Source: Caballeronia ptereochthonis (GTDB lineage Bacteria > Pseudomonadota > Gammaproteobacteria > Burkholderiales > Burkholderiaceae). From it: a DNA stretch of 64,000 nt. The stretch is taken from NCBI RefSeq assembly GCF_001545075.1, contig NZ_FCOB02000012.1, positions 140,064 to 204,063 of the forward strand, given 5' to 3'. The notes under the pieces were generated by a model that did no database searches, had not been told where the DNA came from, and saw nothing but the letters and a program-made list of their open reading frames with translations. Shown one piece after another: positions 44,840 to 53,524 of the stretch. A program made the translations under genes and the position numbers. The stretch's first letter is position 1, and each line of letters starts with the position of its first letter.

Positions 44840-46126
44840 TCACTTTTCGGCTCCGCCGCCTTCGGTCCTGTTATGGCCGAGCGACGCCTCCTGCACGCCC
44901 GAGCCCGACATCGCGGCGGGCGCGGACGCCGGTGCTGCGTTCCCGGCGGGCGCGCTCGTCACGCGAATCTGCGAGTCTGCGCTGACACGGATCGCGCCAT
45001 CCACGATGACGCGCTCGCCCGCCCGGAGTCCGTTCGTGACGAACCAGTCGTCGCCATGCCACTCGCCGACTTCGATCACGCGCTGATGCGGCTTTGACTG
45101 CCCGTCGAGCACCCAGACGAAATGACTCTTCGCGCCCTGCAGCACGGCGCGCTGCGGCACGAGAATGGCGTTCGGCCGCACCGCGCCCGTGACGCGCGCC
45201 TTCACGAACTGGCCAGGCCGCAGCGTGCCCTTCGGATTGGCGAACACCGCGCGTACCAGGAACGTGCCGGTCTCGGTGCTGAACGCCGGATTCGTGAAGT
45301 CGATGCGGCCGGTCTGCGGATAGATCGAGCCGTCCGCCTGGATGATGGTCACGTCGAACCTGTTGTCGGGCGGAAAGTGCAACTGGCCCTTGTGGATCTG
45401 CTCACGGTAGGTCAGCAGCTCGTTCTCGGAGATGCTGAAGTTCACCCACATCGGATCGAGTTGGTACACGTAGGTGAGCAGGCCGGATTGCGTCGGCGTC
45501 ACGTAACTGCCTTCCTGCACGCGCGCGAAGCTCGACAGTCCCTTGAGCGGCGAGCGGATCGTCGTGTAGCTCAGGTTCAGTTGCGCGGTCTGCACTTCGC
45601 CTTGAGCGGAGATGACGGCGGCTTCGGCCTGCTTCTCGTTGCCGACGGCGTCGTCGAGATCCTTCTTGCTCAAGGCGTTCATCGCGGCGAGCGGCTTCAC
45701 GCGCGAGAGATTCTGCTGCGTGACGAAGAGCCGCGCCTGCTGCTGCGCGAGCGCGCCCTTGGCGGTTTGCAGCGCGGCCTCGAAGGGACGCTTGTCCATG
45801 AGAAACATCACCTGGCCGCTTTCCACGAGCGCGCCTTCGGTGTACATGCGCTTCTCCAGGAAGCCGTCGACGCGCGCGCGGATTTCCACTTCGCGCGAGC
45901 TCTGCGTCTGCGCGGTGAATTCGAAGTCGACGGGCGTCGACTGCGCGGCGACGGTCACGACGGTGACGTCGACGGCGGGCTTCTGCGCTTCGGGCGGCGG
46001 CTTCTTGCATGCCGCCAGCGAGAGCAACGCGACCGCGGCCACCGAAACGAAACGCAGCGCGCGCCTCCGGCGCGATGCTCGGGCGAACCAGCAGCAGTCC
46101 AGTATCCGTTCCGACACGAACGCCAT
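44840..46126 (-). CDS. RND efflux periplasmic adaptor lipoprotein
   Basis: A 428-residue membrane-fusion protein. A long basic N-terminus precedes a lipobox LSLAAC (Cys about residue 40). The barrel-sandwich half-motif VEIRARVDGFLEKRMYTEGALVESGQVMF is near 78, then the alpha-hairpin and beta-barrel (RPGQFVKARVTG near 330). GGGAGG precedes ATG 46126; a longer frame to 46192 exists but lacks a better site. It is the first gene of the six-gene leftward operon. The nearest regulator, LysR at 46632, points the same way and is not adjacent to a promoter for it. Confidence 0.92.
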   Translation of the reverse strand: MAFVSERILDCCWFARASRRRRALRFVSVAAVALLSLAACKKPPPEAQKPAVDVTVVTVAAQSTPVDFEFTAQTQSSREVEIRARVDGFLEKRMYTEGALVESGQVMFLMDKRPFEAALQTAKGALAQQQARLFVTQQNLSRVKPLAAMNALSKKDLDDAVGNEKQAEAAVISAQGEVQTAQLNLSYTTIRSPLKGLSSFARVQEGSYVTPTQSGLLTYVYQLDPMWVNFSISENELLTYREQIHKGQLHFPPDNRFDVTIIQADGSIYPQTGRIDFTNPAFSTETGTFLVRAVFANPKGTLRPGQFVKARVTGAVRPNAILVPQRAVLQGAKSHFVWVLDGQSKPHQRVIEVGEWHGDDWFVTNGLRAGERVIVDGAIRVSADSQIRVTSAPAGNAAPASAPAAMSGSGVQEASLGHNRTEGGGAEK

Positions 46127-46631
46127 AGGCGCCTCCCTCTTGGGATGGCCGACAATTGAACGGCGAAACGCGCGGGAACGCGCGCTCGCCACGGCATGCT
46201 CGCGGTAAGCGATCGGCGATCGCGGCCCCGGTTGACGTGCATCCCGGGAGACCGTTTCGCTATGCGACGAATTCGCGCGCGACGGGATTGCCTGGCGACA
46301 TCAACGCGCGCGAGCCTGATGCTTGTGATGGGTTGTAGCTGCCTCCGGTCTTGACGGTCGAGTTCTTGTGAGAGAGCCGCTCATGGTTCGCCTGCGTGTG
46401 GCGTGACCTGCGTGACGAGTCTACTAATAGTCGAAGACGGCTGAAAACGCCATAGAATTAGCGCGTATTCGAACGTGCGGAAATGAGCGCAATGCGTAGC
46501 AATTGCTGAAAACGCGAGAGGGAAAGCCATGGCGTGCCGATTGGTCTGTTGGTTCGTCATATCGGTTTCTGAAACGCTCGACACGACTATCCATACTTTT
46601 TGTTCTGCGCCGCGGCGCTTGCGCACCGCCT
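46127..46631. other. 500-base non-coding region upstream of the RND-Pqi operon
   Basis: No gene is recognisable. It contains the 11-base direct repeat GCTGAAAACGC at 46440-46450 and 46505-46515, and a perfect palindrome AGCAATTGCT at 46498-46507 overlapping the second copy. The region around 46420-46520 is AT-richer than the surroundings and may hold the operon promoter and an operator. No divergent TetR or MarR regulator gene is present. Confidence 0.5.
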
Positions 46632-47543
46632 TCAGGCGTCCGCGCGCTTCCATGTTCTGAACAGATCGAGCAGCGTGCGGACCTGACGGCCGGGCGCCGC
46701 ACTGCGCGGCCACACCGCGCCGACGTCCATCGTCGGCACCGCGACGCTCAGATCGCGCTTGCTGATGCGATTGCCTTCGAGCGACCACGGCCGGTAGACA
46801 AGGTCGGAAAGAATGGTCACGCCCTCGCCGAACGCGACGAGACTGCGCACCGCTTCGATCGATTTGCTCTGCATGCGCACGCGCGGCTCGACGCCGAACT
46901 TGCCCCAGTAGCGCGCGACCGTCCGCACGTGCTCGTCCATGTCCAGCAGCAGGTAATTCTCCCGTGCGACGTCTTCGAGCGTGACGCGCTGCGCGTCGAG
47001 CAGCGGATGATCCGGTGGCGTCCACAGCCTGCGCGGCGAGCGCAGGATCACCTCGCACTTGAGATCGTCGTGCAGCGCGGTGTTCGATACGAGCAGGATC
47101 GCCACGTCCAGGCCGCCGTCAAGGAGTTGCTGCTCGATGACTTCTCTTTCCCGCTCGACCACCTCGACCTGCAGATTCCTGAAACGCCGCGTGAGCGTCG
47201 CCATCATCGAAGGCAGCAGATAAGCGGAAATCGTCTCCGTCACGCCGATGCGCACGACGCCCGCGATCTGCCCCGGTTCCTCCTGTGCCGCGAGCACCGC
47301 CTGATCGACGGATTGCCGCGCCTGCTGCACGTGACGCAGGAAGCGCACGCCCGCTTCGGTCAGGCGCACGCCCTTCGCATGACGCGCGAGCAGCGCGACG
47401 CCGACGGTGTCCTCCAGGTTCTGCAGCGCGATCGTCATGGACGACTGCGACACGCTGCACAGATTCGCGGAGCGTGAAATCTGCCCGCTGTCCGCCACCG
47501 ACAGGAAATATTCGATCTGGCGCATGGTGATCTGTCGGGGCAT
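46632..47543 (-). CDS. LysR-family regulator divergent from the molybdoenzyme gene
   Basis: A 303-residue LysR regulator with HTH IEYFLSVADSGQISRSANLCSVSQSSMT (about residues 10-37) and an inducer domain beginning GVVRIGVTETISAYLLP near 95. Two starts are possible, ATG 47543 and ATG 47525. It reads away from the molybdopterin fusion gene with a 117-base AT-rich gap containing a LysR-type palindrome, so it is the probable regulator of the fusion and its transporter. Confidence 0.92.
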   Translation of the reverse strand: MPRQITMRQIEYFLSVADSGQISRSANLCSVSQSSMTIALQNLEDTVGVALLARHAKGVRLTEAGVRFLRHVQQARQSVDQAVLAAQEEPGQIAGVVRIGVTETISAYLLPSMMATLTRRFRNLQVEVVEREREVIEQQLLDGGLDVAILLVSNTALHDDLKCEVILRSPRRLWTPPDHPLLDAQRVTLEDVARENYLLLDMDEHVRTVARYWGKFGVEPRVRMQSKSIEAVRSLVAFGEGVTILSDLVYRPWSLEGNRISKRDLSVAVPTMDVGAVWPRSAAPGRQVRTLLDLFRTWKRADA

Positions 47544-47660
47544 CGCGGTGGTCCGGGTTGGTCCTGAGATATCTAAAAATTCTATATCGCTGAATCGGAA
47601 ATATGAATTCTTGATTTGTTTTTGACTTTCTAGGATCGCCTTATCGAAACCGGAGACGAG
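47544..47660. promoter_or_regulatory. Divergent LysR/molybdoenzyme promoter with palindromic operator
   Basis: GATAT (47568-47572) and ATATC (47584-47588) bound a 21-base palindrome of the LysR T-N11-A kind. TTCTTG (47608-47613) and TAGGAT (47631-47636), 17 bases apart, form a plausible promoter for the fusion gene. CTAGGATCGCCTTAT (47630-47644) matches the block at 3393-3407 in 14 of 15 positions. Confidence 0.5.
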
Positions 47661-50600
47661 ATGGAAGCTCAGGAGAAAAAGGGCTATTGCACGCTTTGCC
47701 GCTCGCGCTGCGGCACGGTCAACGTCGTGCGCGGCGGGATTATGGCGGAGGTGCGGCCCGATCGCGACCACCCGACCGGCCACGCGATGTGCCTGAAGGG
47801 CAAGTCCGCGCCCGAGCTCGTGCACAGCCCGCACCGCGTGCTCCATCCGATGCGCCGCACCGCGCCGAAAGGCGCCGACGATCCGGGCTGGGTGCGCATC
47901 GGCTGGGAGGAGGCGCTGGACGAGATCGCCGCGAAGCTCGACGCGCTGCGCCGCGAACACGGCGCTGAAACCGTCGCATTCGGCGTGACGACGCCGAGCG
48001 GCACGCCGATGAGCGACAGCATCGACTGGGTGGAGCGTTTCATCTGGTCGTACGGCAGCCCGAACATCTGCTATGCGACGGAGATCTGCAACTGGCACAA
48101 GGACGTCGCGCACATGTTCACGTTCGGCTGCGGCATGCCGACCGCGGATTATCGCAACGCCGACGTGATCCTGCTGTGGGGCACGAACCCCGCGAATACG
48201 TGGCTCGCGCAGGCCGATGCGATCGCTCAGGCGCGTCGCGAGGGCGCGCGGCTGATCGTCGCCGATCCGCGTCCGACCGCGCTCGCGCGCGAAGCCGACG
48301 TATGGCTGCGCGTGCGCCCCGGAACCGATGCCGCGCTGGCGATGGGCATTGCGCGGGAAATGATCGCCACGCAACGGTTCGACGAGTCGTTCGTGCGCGC
48401 CTGGACCAACGCGCCGCTGCTCGTGCGGCGCGATGACGGTCATTTCCTGCGCGAGCGCGATATCGATCCTCATGCGCTTCGGAACCGCTATCTGATCTGG
48501 AACGCCGCGCATGATCGCGCCGAAGCGCTCGGCGAAGAAGGCGACACGTCGCCCGCCGATTTCGCGCTGTCGGGGCTTCATACGATTGCGTCGATCGACT
48601 GCGAGCCCGCGTTCGCATGCTACTTGCGCGCGCTCGATGCATACACACCGGACCATGTCGAAGCGATCACCGGTGTCGCGCCGGACGAACTGAAGCGCGC
48701 CGCGGAACTGCTCGCGCCGGGCAGGCGCATCGCTTATCACGCGTGGTCGGGCGTCGGCCAGCAGGCGAACGCGACGCAGACCGAGCGCGCCATCGCGACG
48801 CTCTACGCGCTGACGGGCGCCTTCGACACGCGCGGCTCGAACCGCGAATTCGCGAGGCAGCCGGCGAACGCGGTGAGCACGTACGCGCTGCTCTCGCCGC
48901 AACAGCGCGCCAAGGCGCTCGGTCTCGCCGAGCGCCCGCTCGGTCCGCCCGCGCAAGGCTGGGTGACGGCGCGCGACATGTATCGCGCGATCATCGAAGG
49001 AGAGCCGTACAAGGTGCGCGCGCTGTTCGCGTTCGGTACGAATCCGCTCGTTTCGCAGCCGGACAGCGCACGCGCGCACGAGGCGCTGAGCGCCCTCGAA
49101 TTCCATGTGCATTGCGATCTCTACGAGACGCCTTCGTCCCGCTACGCCGACATCTTCTTGCCGGTCAACACGCCGTGGGAGCGCGAGGGCTTGCGCATCG
49201 GCTTCGAAATCGACGAGCGCGCGGTGGAGCTCGTGCAGTTGCGCCAGCGTATGGTCGCGCCGCGTGGCGAGAGCCGCGCCGACTACGACATCGTGTTCGA
49301 ACTCGCAACGCGTCTCGGGATGCGCGAAGCGTTCTTCGGCGGCAGCATCGAAGCGGGATGGAATCACATGCTCGCGCCGCTCGGGCTCGACGTCGAGACC
49401 TTGCGCGCACATCCCGAAGGCATTTACCGCCCGCTCGAACAGCGCGAAAAGCAATATGCGATGGCGACGCCCGATGGCGTGCGCGGCTTTCGCACCGAAA
49501 CGCTGCGCGTGGAACTGTATTCGGAAAAACTTCTGCGACATGGCTACCCGCCGGTGCCGGTGCATGTGCCGCCCGCAGGACTCGCGCCGGACGCGCGCGA
49601 TCCGAAGTACCCGTATGTGCTGACATCCACGAAGAACGGCTATTACTGTCACAGCCAGCATCGCGGCGTGACGCGGTTGCGGCGGCGTGCGCCCTGTCCG
49701 GTCGTCGAAATGAGCGCATCGCTCGCGAAGAGGAAGGGCGTCGAGTCGGACGACTGGGTGATCCTGAGCACGGCGCAAGGCACGGCGCGCTTCGTTGCGC
49801 GCATCGAAGCGGCGCTCGCGGACGACGTGCTGATCGCCGAATACGGCTGGTGGCAGGCCTGCGATGAACTCGGCATGAAAGGCTATCCGGCGCTCGGCGA
49901 GGGCAACAGTAACTTCAGCAATCTCGTGTCCTCGGAGAAGCACGATCCGTTGAGCGGATCGATGCCGATGCGCGCGCTCGCATGCGACATCGAACCCGAT
50001 CCTTTGTTCGATCGCGCGCGGCGCGCATGGCAGGGCTGGCGCGAATTCGTGGTGGCGAAGCTCGAAGACGAAGCCGAAGGCGTGCGCACGGTCACCTTCA
50101 CGGCGAAAGACGGTGGCGCGCTACCCGACTATCTGCCGGGCCAGCACGTGACCGTGCATGTGCCGACGCTCGGGGCGCGCGGCACGACGCGCGCGTATTC
50201 GCTGGTCGGTCCCGCGAGCGAGCCCGCGCGGCACAGCTACACGATCTCGGTGCGGCATCAGCTCGAAGGCGCGATGTCCGGACATATTCACCGGGCGCTG
50301 GAAATCGGTGATCGCGTGGATCTGCGCGCGCCGGGCGGCACCTTCATCCTGCCGATGCGCTCGCGCCAGCCTGTCGTGATGTTCGCGGGCGGCATCGGCA
50401 TCACACCGTTCATCGCATATCTGGAGTCGCTTGCCCGGGTGACGTCGATGAACAGGCGGCCCGAGGCGTGGCTCTTCTATGCGAACCGGCACGGCGCGTC
50501 ACACGCGTTTCGCGGCCGCATCGGCGCGCTGCGGGAGGCATGGCGCGGGCTGCATGTATTCGATTGCTACGCGCATCCGCGCATGGGCGAGGACGTTGCC

Positions 50601-51059
50601 GGCCGCGACTACGACCGCGCCGGCTACCTCGATGCGTCGAGCGTCGACGACGCGCTGATCCGGCGACGCGCGCGCTTCTATCTCTGCGGCCCGGAGCCGA
50701 TGATGGCCGCGATCACCGAAGGCCTCCTCGCGCGCGGCGTGCCCGCATTCGACATCTTCAAGGAAGCATTTCGCTCTCCGTCCGAGCCGCGCGCCGACGA
50801 GACGCAACGCTTCACCGTCGAATTCGTGCGCTCGAAAAAGTCCGCGCAATGGACGCCGAAGGACGGCAGCCTGCTCGCGTTCGCCGAAGGACTCGGCATC
50901 GCGCTGCCGAGCGGCTGTCGCGTGGGCCAGTGCGAGAGTTGCGCGGTGCGCGTCGCAGCGGGCACGACCGGTCACCTGTCGGGCAACGCGCCCGACGAAC
51001 CCGACATGTGCTTCGCGTGCCAGGCGATTCCGCTGTCGGATCTCGTCGTCGAGGCATGA
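47661..51059 (+). CDS. Molybdopterin oxidoreductase fused to an FAD/NAD/2Fe-2S reductase
   Basis: A 1132-residue single-chain redox enzyme. Residues 1 to about 780 are a bis-MGD molybdopterin oxidoreductase of the formate dehydrogenase/nitrate reductase superfamily: the 4Fe-4S ligands are Cys10, Cys13, Cys17 and Cys44, and Cys143 in TEICNWHKD is the likely Mo ligand. Residues about 790-1030 are a ferredoxin-reductase module (TRAYSL FAD site; GGIGITPF NAD site). Residues about 1045-1132 are a plant-type 2Fe-2S domain (Cys1086, 1091, 1094 and 1117 or 1120). There is no twin-arginine signal, so it is cytoplasmic and can take electrons from or give them to NAD(P)H by itself. The substrate is unknown. 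GGAG precedes ATG 47661. Confidence 0.88.
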   Translation: MEAQEKKGYCTLCRSRCGTVNVVRGGIMAEVRPDRDHPTGHAMCLKGKSAPELVHSPHRVLHPMRRTAPKGADDPGWVRIGWEEALDEIAAKLDALRREHGAETVAFGVTTPSGTPMSDSIDWVERFIWSYGSPNICYATEICNWHKDVAHMFTFGCGMPTADYRNADVILLWGTNPANTWLAQADAIAQARREGARLIVADPRPTALAREADVWLRVRPGTDAALAMGIAREMIATQRFDESFVRAWTNAPLLVRRDDGHFLRERDIDPHALRNRYLIWNAAHDRAEALGEEGDTSPADFALSGLHTIASIDCEPAFACYLRALDAYTPDHVEAITGVAPDELKRAAELLAPGRRIAYHAWSGVGQQANATQTERAIATLYALTGAFDTRGSNREFARQPANAVSTYALLSPQQRAKALGLAERPLGPPAQGWVTARDMYRAIIEGEPYKVRALFAFGTNPLVSQPDSARAHEALSALEFHVHCDLYETPSSRYADIFLPVNTPWEREGLRIGFEIDERAVELVQLRQRMVAPRGESRADYDIVFELATRLGMREAFFGGSIEAGWNHMLAPLGLDVETLRAHPEGIYRPLEQREKQYAMATPDGVRGFRTETLRVELYSEKLLRHGYPPVPVHVPPAGLAPDARDPKYPYVLTSTKNGYYCHSQHRGVTRLRRRAPCPVVEMSASLAKRKGVESDDWVILSTAQGTARFVARIEAALADDVLIAEYGWWQACDELGMKGYPALGEGNSNFSNLVSSEKHDPLSGSMPMRALACDIEPDPLFDRARRAWQGWREFVVAKLEDEAEGVRTVTFTAKDGGALPDYLPGQHVTVHVPTLGARGTTRAYSLVGPASEPARHSYTISVRHQLEGAMSGHIHRALEIGDRVDLRAPGGTFILPMRSRQPVVMFAGGIGITPFIAYLESLARVTSMNRRPEAWLFYANRHGASHAFRGRIGALREAWRGLHVFDCYAHPRMGEDVAGRDYDRAGYLDASSVDDALIRRRARFYLCGPEPMMAAITEGLLARGVPAFDIFKEAFRSPSEPRADETQRFTVEFVRSKKSAQWTPKDGSLLAFAEGLGIALPSGCRVGQCESCAVRVAAGTTGHLSGNAPDEPDMCFACQAIPLSDLVVEA

Positions 51060-51114
51060 CGACGCCGTTCAATCGATTTGCACACACACGCCAAGGCGCG
51101 AAAGGGGAGAGGAA

Positions 51115-52563
51115 ATGGAACAGGTCACACAGGTAAAACCGCTACGGTCCGAAGGAAGGCCGGGCAACATGATGGAACGCATGGCGGCCAGCGTCACGCG
51201 CTGGGCCGAGGCATGGTTTCCCGATGCGTATATCTTCGCGGCGATCGCAGTGATCGTCGTGGCGTTGGGCGCGCTCGCGATCGGCGCGCCCGCGCAGCGC
51301 GTGGGCATCGCGTTCGGCGACGGCTTTTGGAGCCTCATTCCGTTCACGATGCAAATGGCCGTCGTCGCGATTTCCGGCTATGTGGTGGCGGTGTCGCCGC
51401 CGGCGTCAAAGGTCATCGCGCGGCTCGCGCGCCTGCCGAAGACGGCGCGCGGCGCGGTGATGTTCGTCGCGTTCGTGAGCGTCGCCACGTCGCTGTTCAA
51501 CTGGGCGATCAGCCTCGTGTTCAGCGGGCTGCTCGTGCACGCGCTCGCGCGCCGCAACGATTTGCGCATGGATTATCGCGCGGCGGGCGCGGCGGCGTAT
51601 CTCGGCATGGGTGCGACGTGGGCGCTCGGCCTGAGCTCGGCGGCCGCGCAGTTGCAGGCCAATCCGGACAGCCTGCCAAAGACGCTCCTCGCGATCACCG
51701 GCGTGATCCCGTTCTCGGAGACCATCTTCCTGCCGCAATCGATGCTGATGGTTGCGGCGCTGACGATCGTCTCGCTCCTGATTGCGGGCCTGTCCGCGCC
51801 GGTCGGCGAGCGTGTGCGCACGGCGGCGGATCTCGGCGTGCGGCTCGACGACATCGATATGAAAATGGACAAGCCCGCGCGTCCCGGCGACTGGCTCGAA
51901 TACAGCCCGCTCGTGACGATTCTGCTCGTGGCGCTCGGGCTCGTCTGGGTCGCGCACGAGTTCACGACGAAGAACCCGATCCTCGCGATCTCGAACCTCA
52001 ACACGTATAACTTCGTGTTCATTCTGCTCGGCATGCTGCTCAACTGGAGGCCGCGCCGTTTCCTGAACGCCGTGGCGAAGTCCGTGCCGTCGACGGCGGG
52101 CGTGCTGATCCAGTTTCCGCTCTACGGCGGCATCGCGTTCATTCTCACGAAGGCCGCGGCGCCGGGCGGCCTGCCGCTCTCCGAGCATCTCGCGCATTTC
52201 TTCGTGGCGATTTCCTCGCAAGGCTCGTTTCCTGCGCTGATGGGCGTGTATTCGGCGGTGCTCGGCTTCTTCGTGCCGTCGGGCGGAGGCAAGTGGATCA
52301 TCGAGGCGCCATACGTGATCGAGGCGGCGAAGGCGTTGCAGGTGCATCTCGGCTGGTCCGTCACGGTCTACAACGCGGCCGAGGCGCTGCCGAACCTGAT
52401 CAATCCCTTCTGGATGCTGCCGCTGCTCGGCGTGCTCGGGTTGCGCGCGAAGGATGTCGTCGGCTTCACATTCACGCAGCTCGTCGTGCATACGCCGCTC
52501 GTGGTGTTCATGCTGTGGGCGCTTGCGCCGACGCTTGCCTATCATCCGCCGGTCATGCCTTGA
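51115..52563 (+). CDS. atoE: AtoE-type short-chain fatty acid transporter
   Basis: A 482-residue membrane protein with about 12 helices, matching the AtoE/short-chain fatty acid transporter family: RWAEAWFPDAYIFAAIAVIVV opens the first helix, and the conserved FFVPSGGGKWIIEAPYV is near residue 385, followed by NPFWMLPLLGVLGL. GGGGAGAGG precedes ATG 51115. It begins 55 bases after the molybdoenzyme and presumably imports its substrate or a product-related acid. Acetoacetate and butyrate are family substrates; here that is an inference. Confidence 0.9.
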   Translation: MEQVTQVKPLRSEGRPGNMMERMAASVTRWAEAWFPDAYIFAAIAVIVVALGALAIGAPAQRVGIAFGDGFWSLIPFTMQMAVVAISGYVVAVSPPASKVIARLARLPKTARGAVMFVAFVSVATSLFNWAISLVFSGLLVHALARRNDLRMDYRAAGAAAYLGMGATWALGLSSAAAQLQANPDSLPKTLLAITGVIPFSETIFLPQSMLMVAALTIVSLLIAGLSAPVGERVRTAADLGVRLDDIDMKMDKPARPGDWLEYSPLVTILLVALGLVWVAHEFTTKNPILAISNLNTYNFVFILLGMLLNWRPRRFLNAVAKSVPSTAGVLIQFPLYGGIAFILTKAAAPGGLPLSEHLAHFFVAISSQGSFPALMGVYSAVLGFFVPSGGGKWIIEAPYVIEAAKALQVHLGWSVTVYNAAEALPNLINPFWMLPLLGVLGLRAKDVVGFTFTQLVVHTPLVVFMLWALAPTLAYHPPVMP

Positions 52564-52624
52564 GTGCCTGATGTGAAGGGCGAGCGACGCGCGAACTGAA
52601 TCGTGTCCGCAAGTGCCGTCAGTT

Positions 52625-53052
52625 TCAGAGGCAGTCCTTGGTGGAGATTCTCATCGACACGCTGCGCCACCACGGTTGTCGCCTGGGCGTCGAGGCGTCG
52701 TGCGCACGGCCTCCGCACAAAGCGCTGCATTGTCCCGCGGGCTCAGCAGATAGCCGAGCCGCAAGCCCGGCGCGAGGGTCTTCGAGGTCGCCGAGATGTG
52801 GTAGGTAAGCTCGGGGCACAGGCTCGCGATCGTCGGCAGGCGCTGCGCGACGAGCGGGCCGTACGCATCGTCCTCGATGATCGCCACACCGTGCCGCCGC
52901 GCGACATCCACGAGCTTCATGCGCCGCTCGAGGCTCATGGTCGTGACGGTGGGGTTCTGCAGATTCCGGCACGATGAAATGGCCTTTACCGGCACGCGCT
53001 TGCAGAGTGCGCGCAAATTGACGGGCGTCGGACTCAAGGACGACAGCGCCAT
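52625..53052 (-). pseudogene. Fragment of a MocR/aminotransferase-type PLP protein
   Basis: The leftward frame from about 52960 to 52690 reads as the core of a fold-type I PLP protein: RRMKLVDVARRHGVAIIEDDAYG contains the cofactor-ring Asp, and ISATSKTLAPGLRLGYLLSP carries the PLP Lys. Upstream, CRNLQNPTVTTMS matches the segment preceding this core. The N-terminal HTH and large domain and the C-terminal third are missing or in other frames (MRISTKDCL in another frame after 52650). It is a remnant of a GntR/MocR-type regulator or aminotransferase. It also explains the long gap between atoE and the DUF485 gene. Confidence 0.65.
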
Positions 53053-53152
53053 GACCCTGCCTCAGCGAACGATCGATCGTCTATCGAAAAGCTGGCGACG
53101 CACGATGCTTCGCGTAAACCCCGCCAAAAGAAACCGCCTGCCGTAAGAAAAG

Positions 53153-53172
53153 GGTAAGCGCACGCTCTTACC
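53153..53172. promoter_or_regulatory. Hairpin before the acetate-symporter operon
   Basis: GGTAAG (53153-53158) and CTTACC (53167-53172) are separated by eight bases, 47 bases before the DUF485 start. It could be a regulator site or a leader hairpin. No U tract follows. Confidence 0.3.
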
Positions 53173-53218
53173 TTAGTCTCCAGCGAATCGAAGACAGAAC
53201 TTCACGCAGGAGACGGAA

Positions 53219-53524
53219 ATGGACCGCAATGTCGTAGAGAAGATCAAGTCGAGCGCCACATACGGCGAACTGGTGCGAAAACGCTCGAAGCTCGGCTGGA
53301 CGCTGACGGCGCTCGTGCTGGTCGTGTATTACGGCTATGTGCTGCTCATCGCGTTCAACAAGGGCCTGCTCGCCGCGAAGATGGGCGCGGGCGTGATGAC
53401 GTGGGGCATGCCGATCGGCCTGTTCGTGATCGTTTTCACGGTGGTCATCACGGGTCTCTACGTGCGCCATGCCAACAGCACGTACGACGAGCTCACCGAC
53501 AAGATCAAGCGGGAGGCCGCATGA
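53219..53524 (+). CDS. yjcH: DUF485 small membrane protein (YjcH type)
   Basis: A 101-residue inner-membrane protein with two helices (about residues 26-46 and 60-82), matching the DUF485/YjcH proteins always encoded just before ActP. AGGAG precedes ATG 53219. Its TGA overlaps the actP ATG (ATGA at 53521), so both are translated together. Its precise role in acetate uptake is undetermined. Confidence 0.9.
   Translation: MDRNVVEKIKSSATYGELVRKRSKLGWTLTALVLVVYYGYVLLIAFNKGLLAAKMGAGVMTWGMPIGLFVIVFTVVITGLYVRHANSTYDELTDKIKREAA

Noticed and set aside
46381..46702. Minus-strand frames around the start of the RND intergenic region
   Set aside because: The encoded sequence is low-complexity without a ribosome site, and the frame is shared with the LysR gene shadow.
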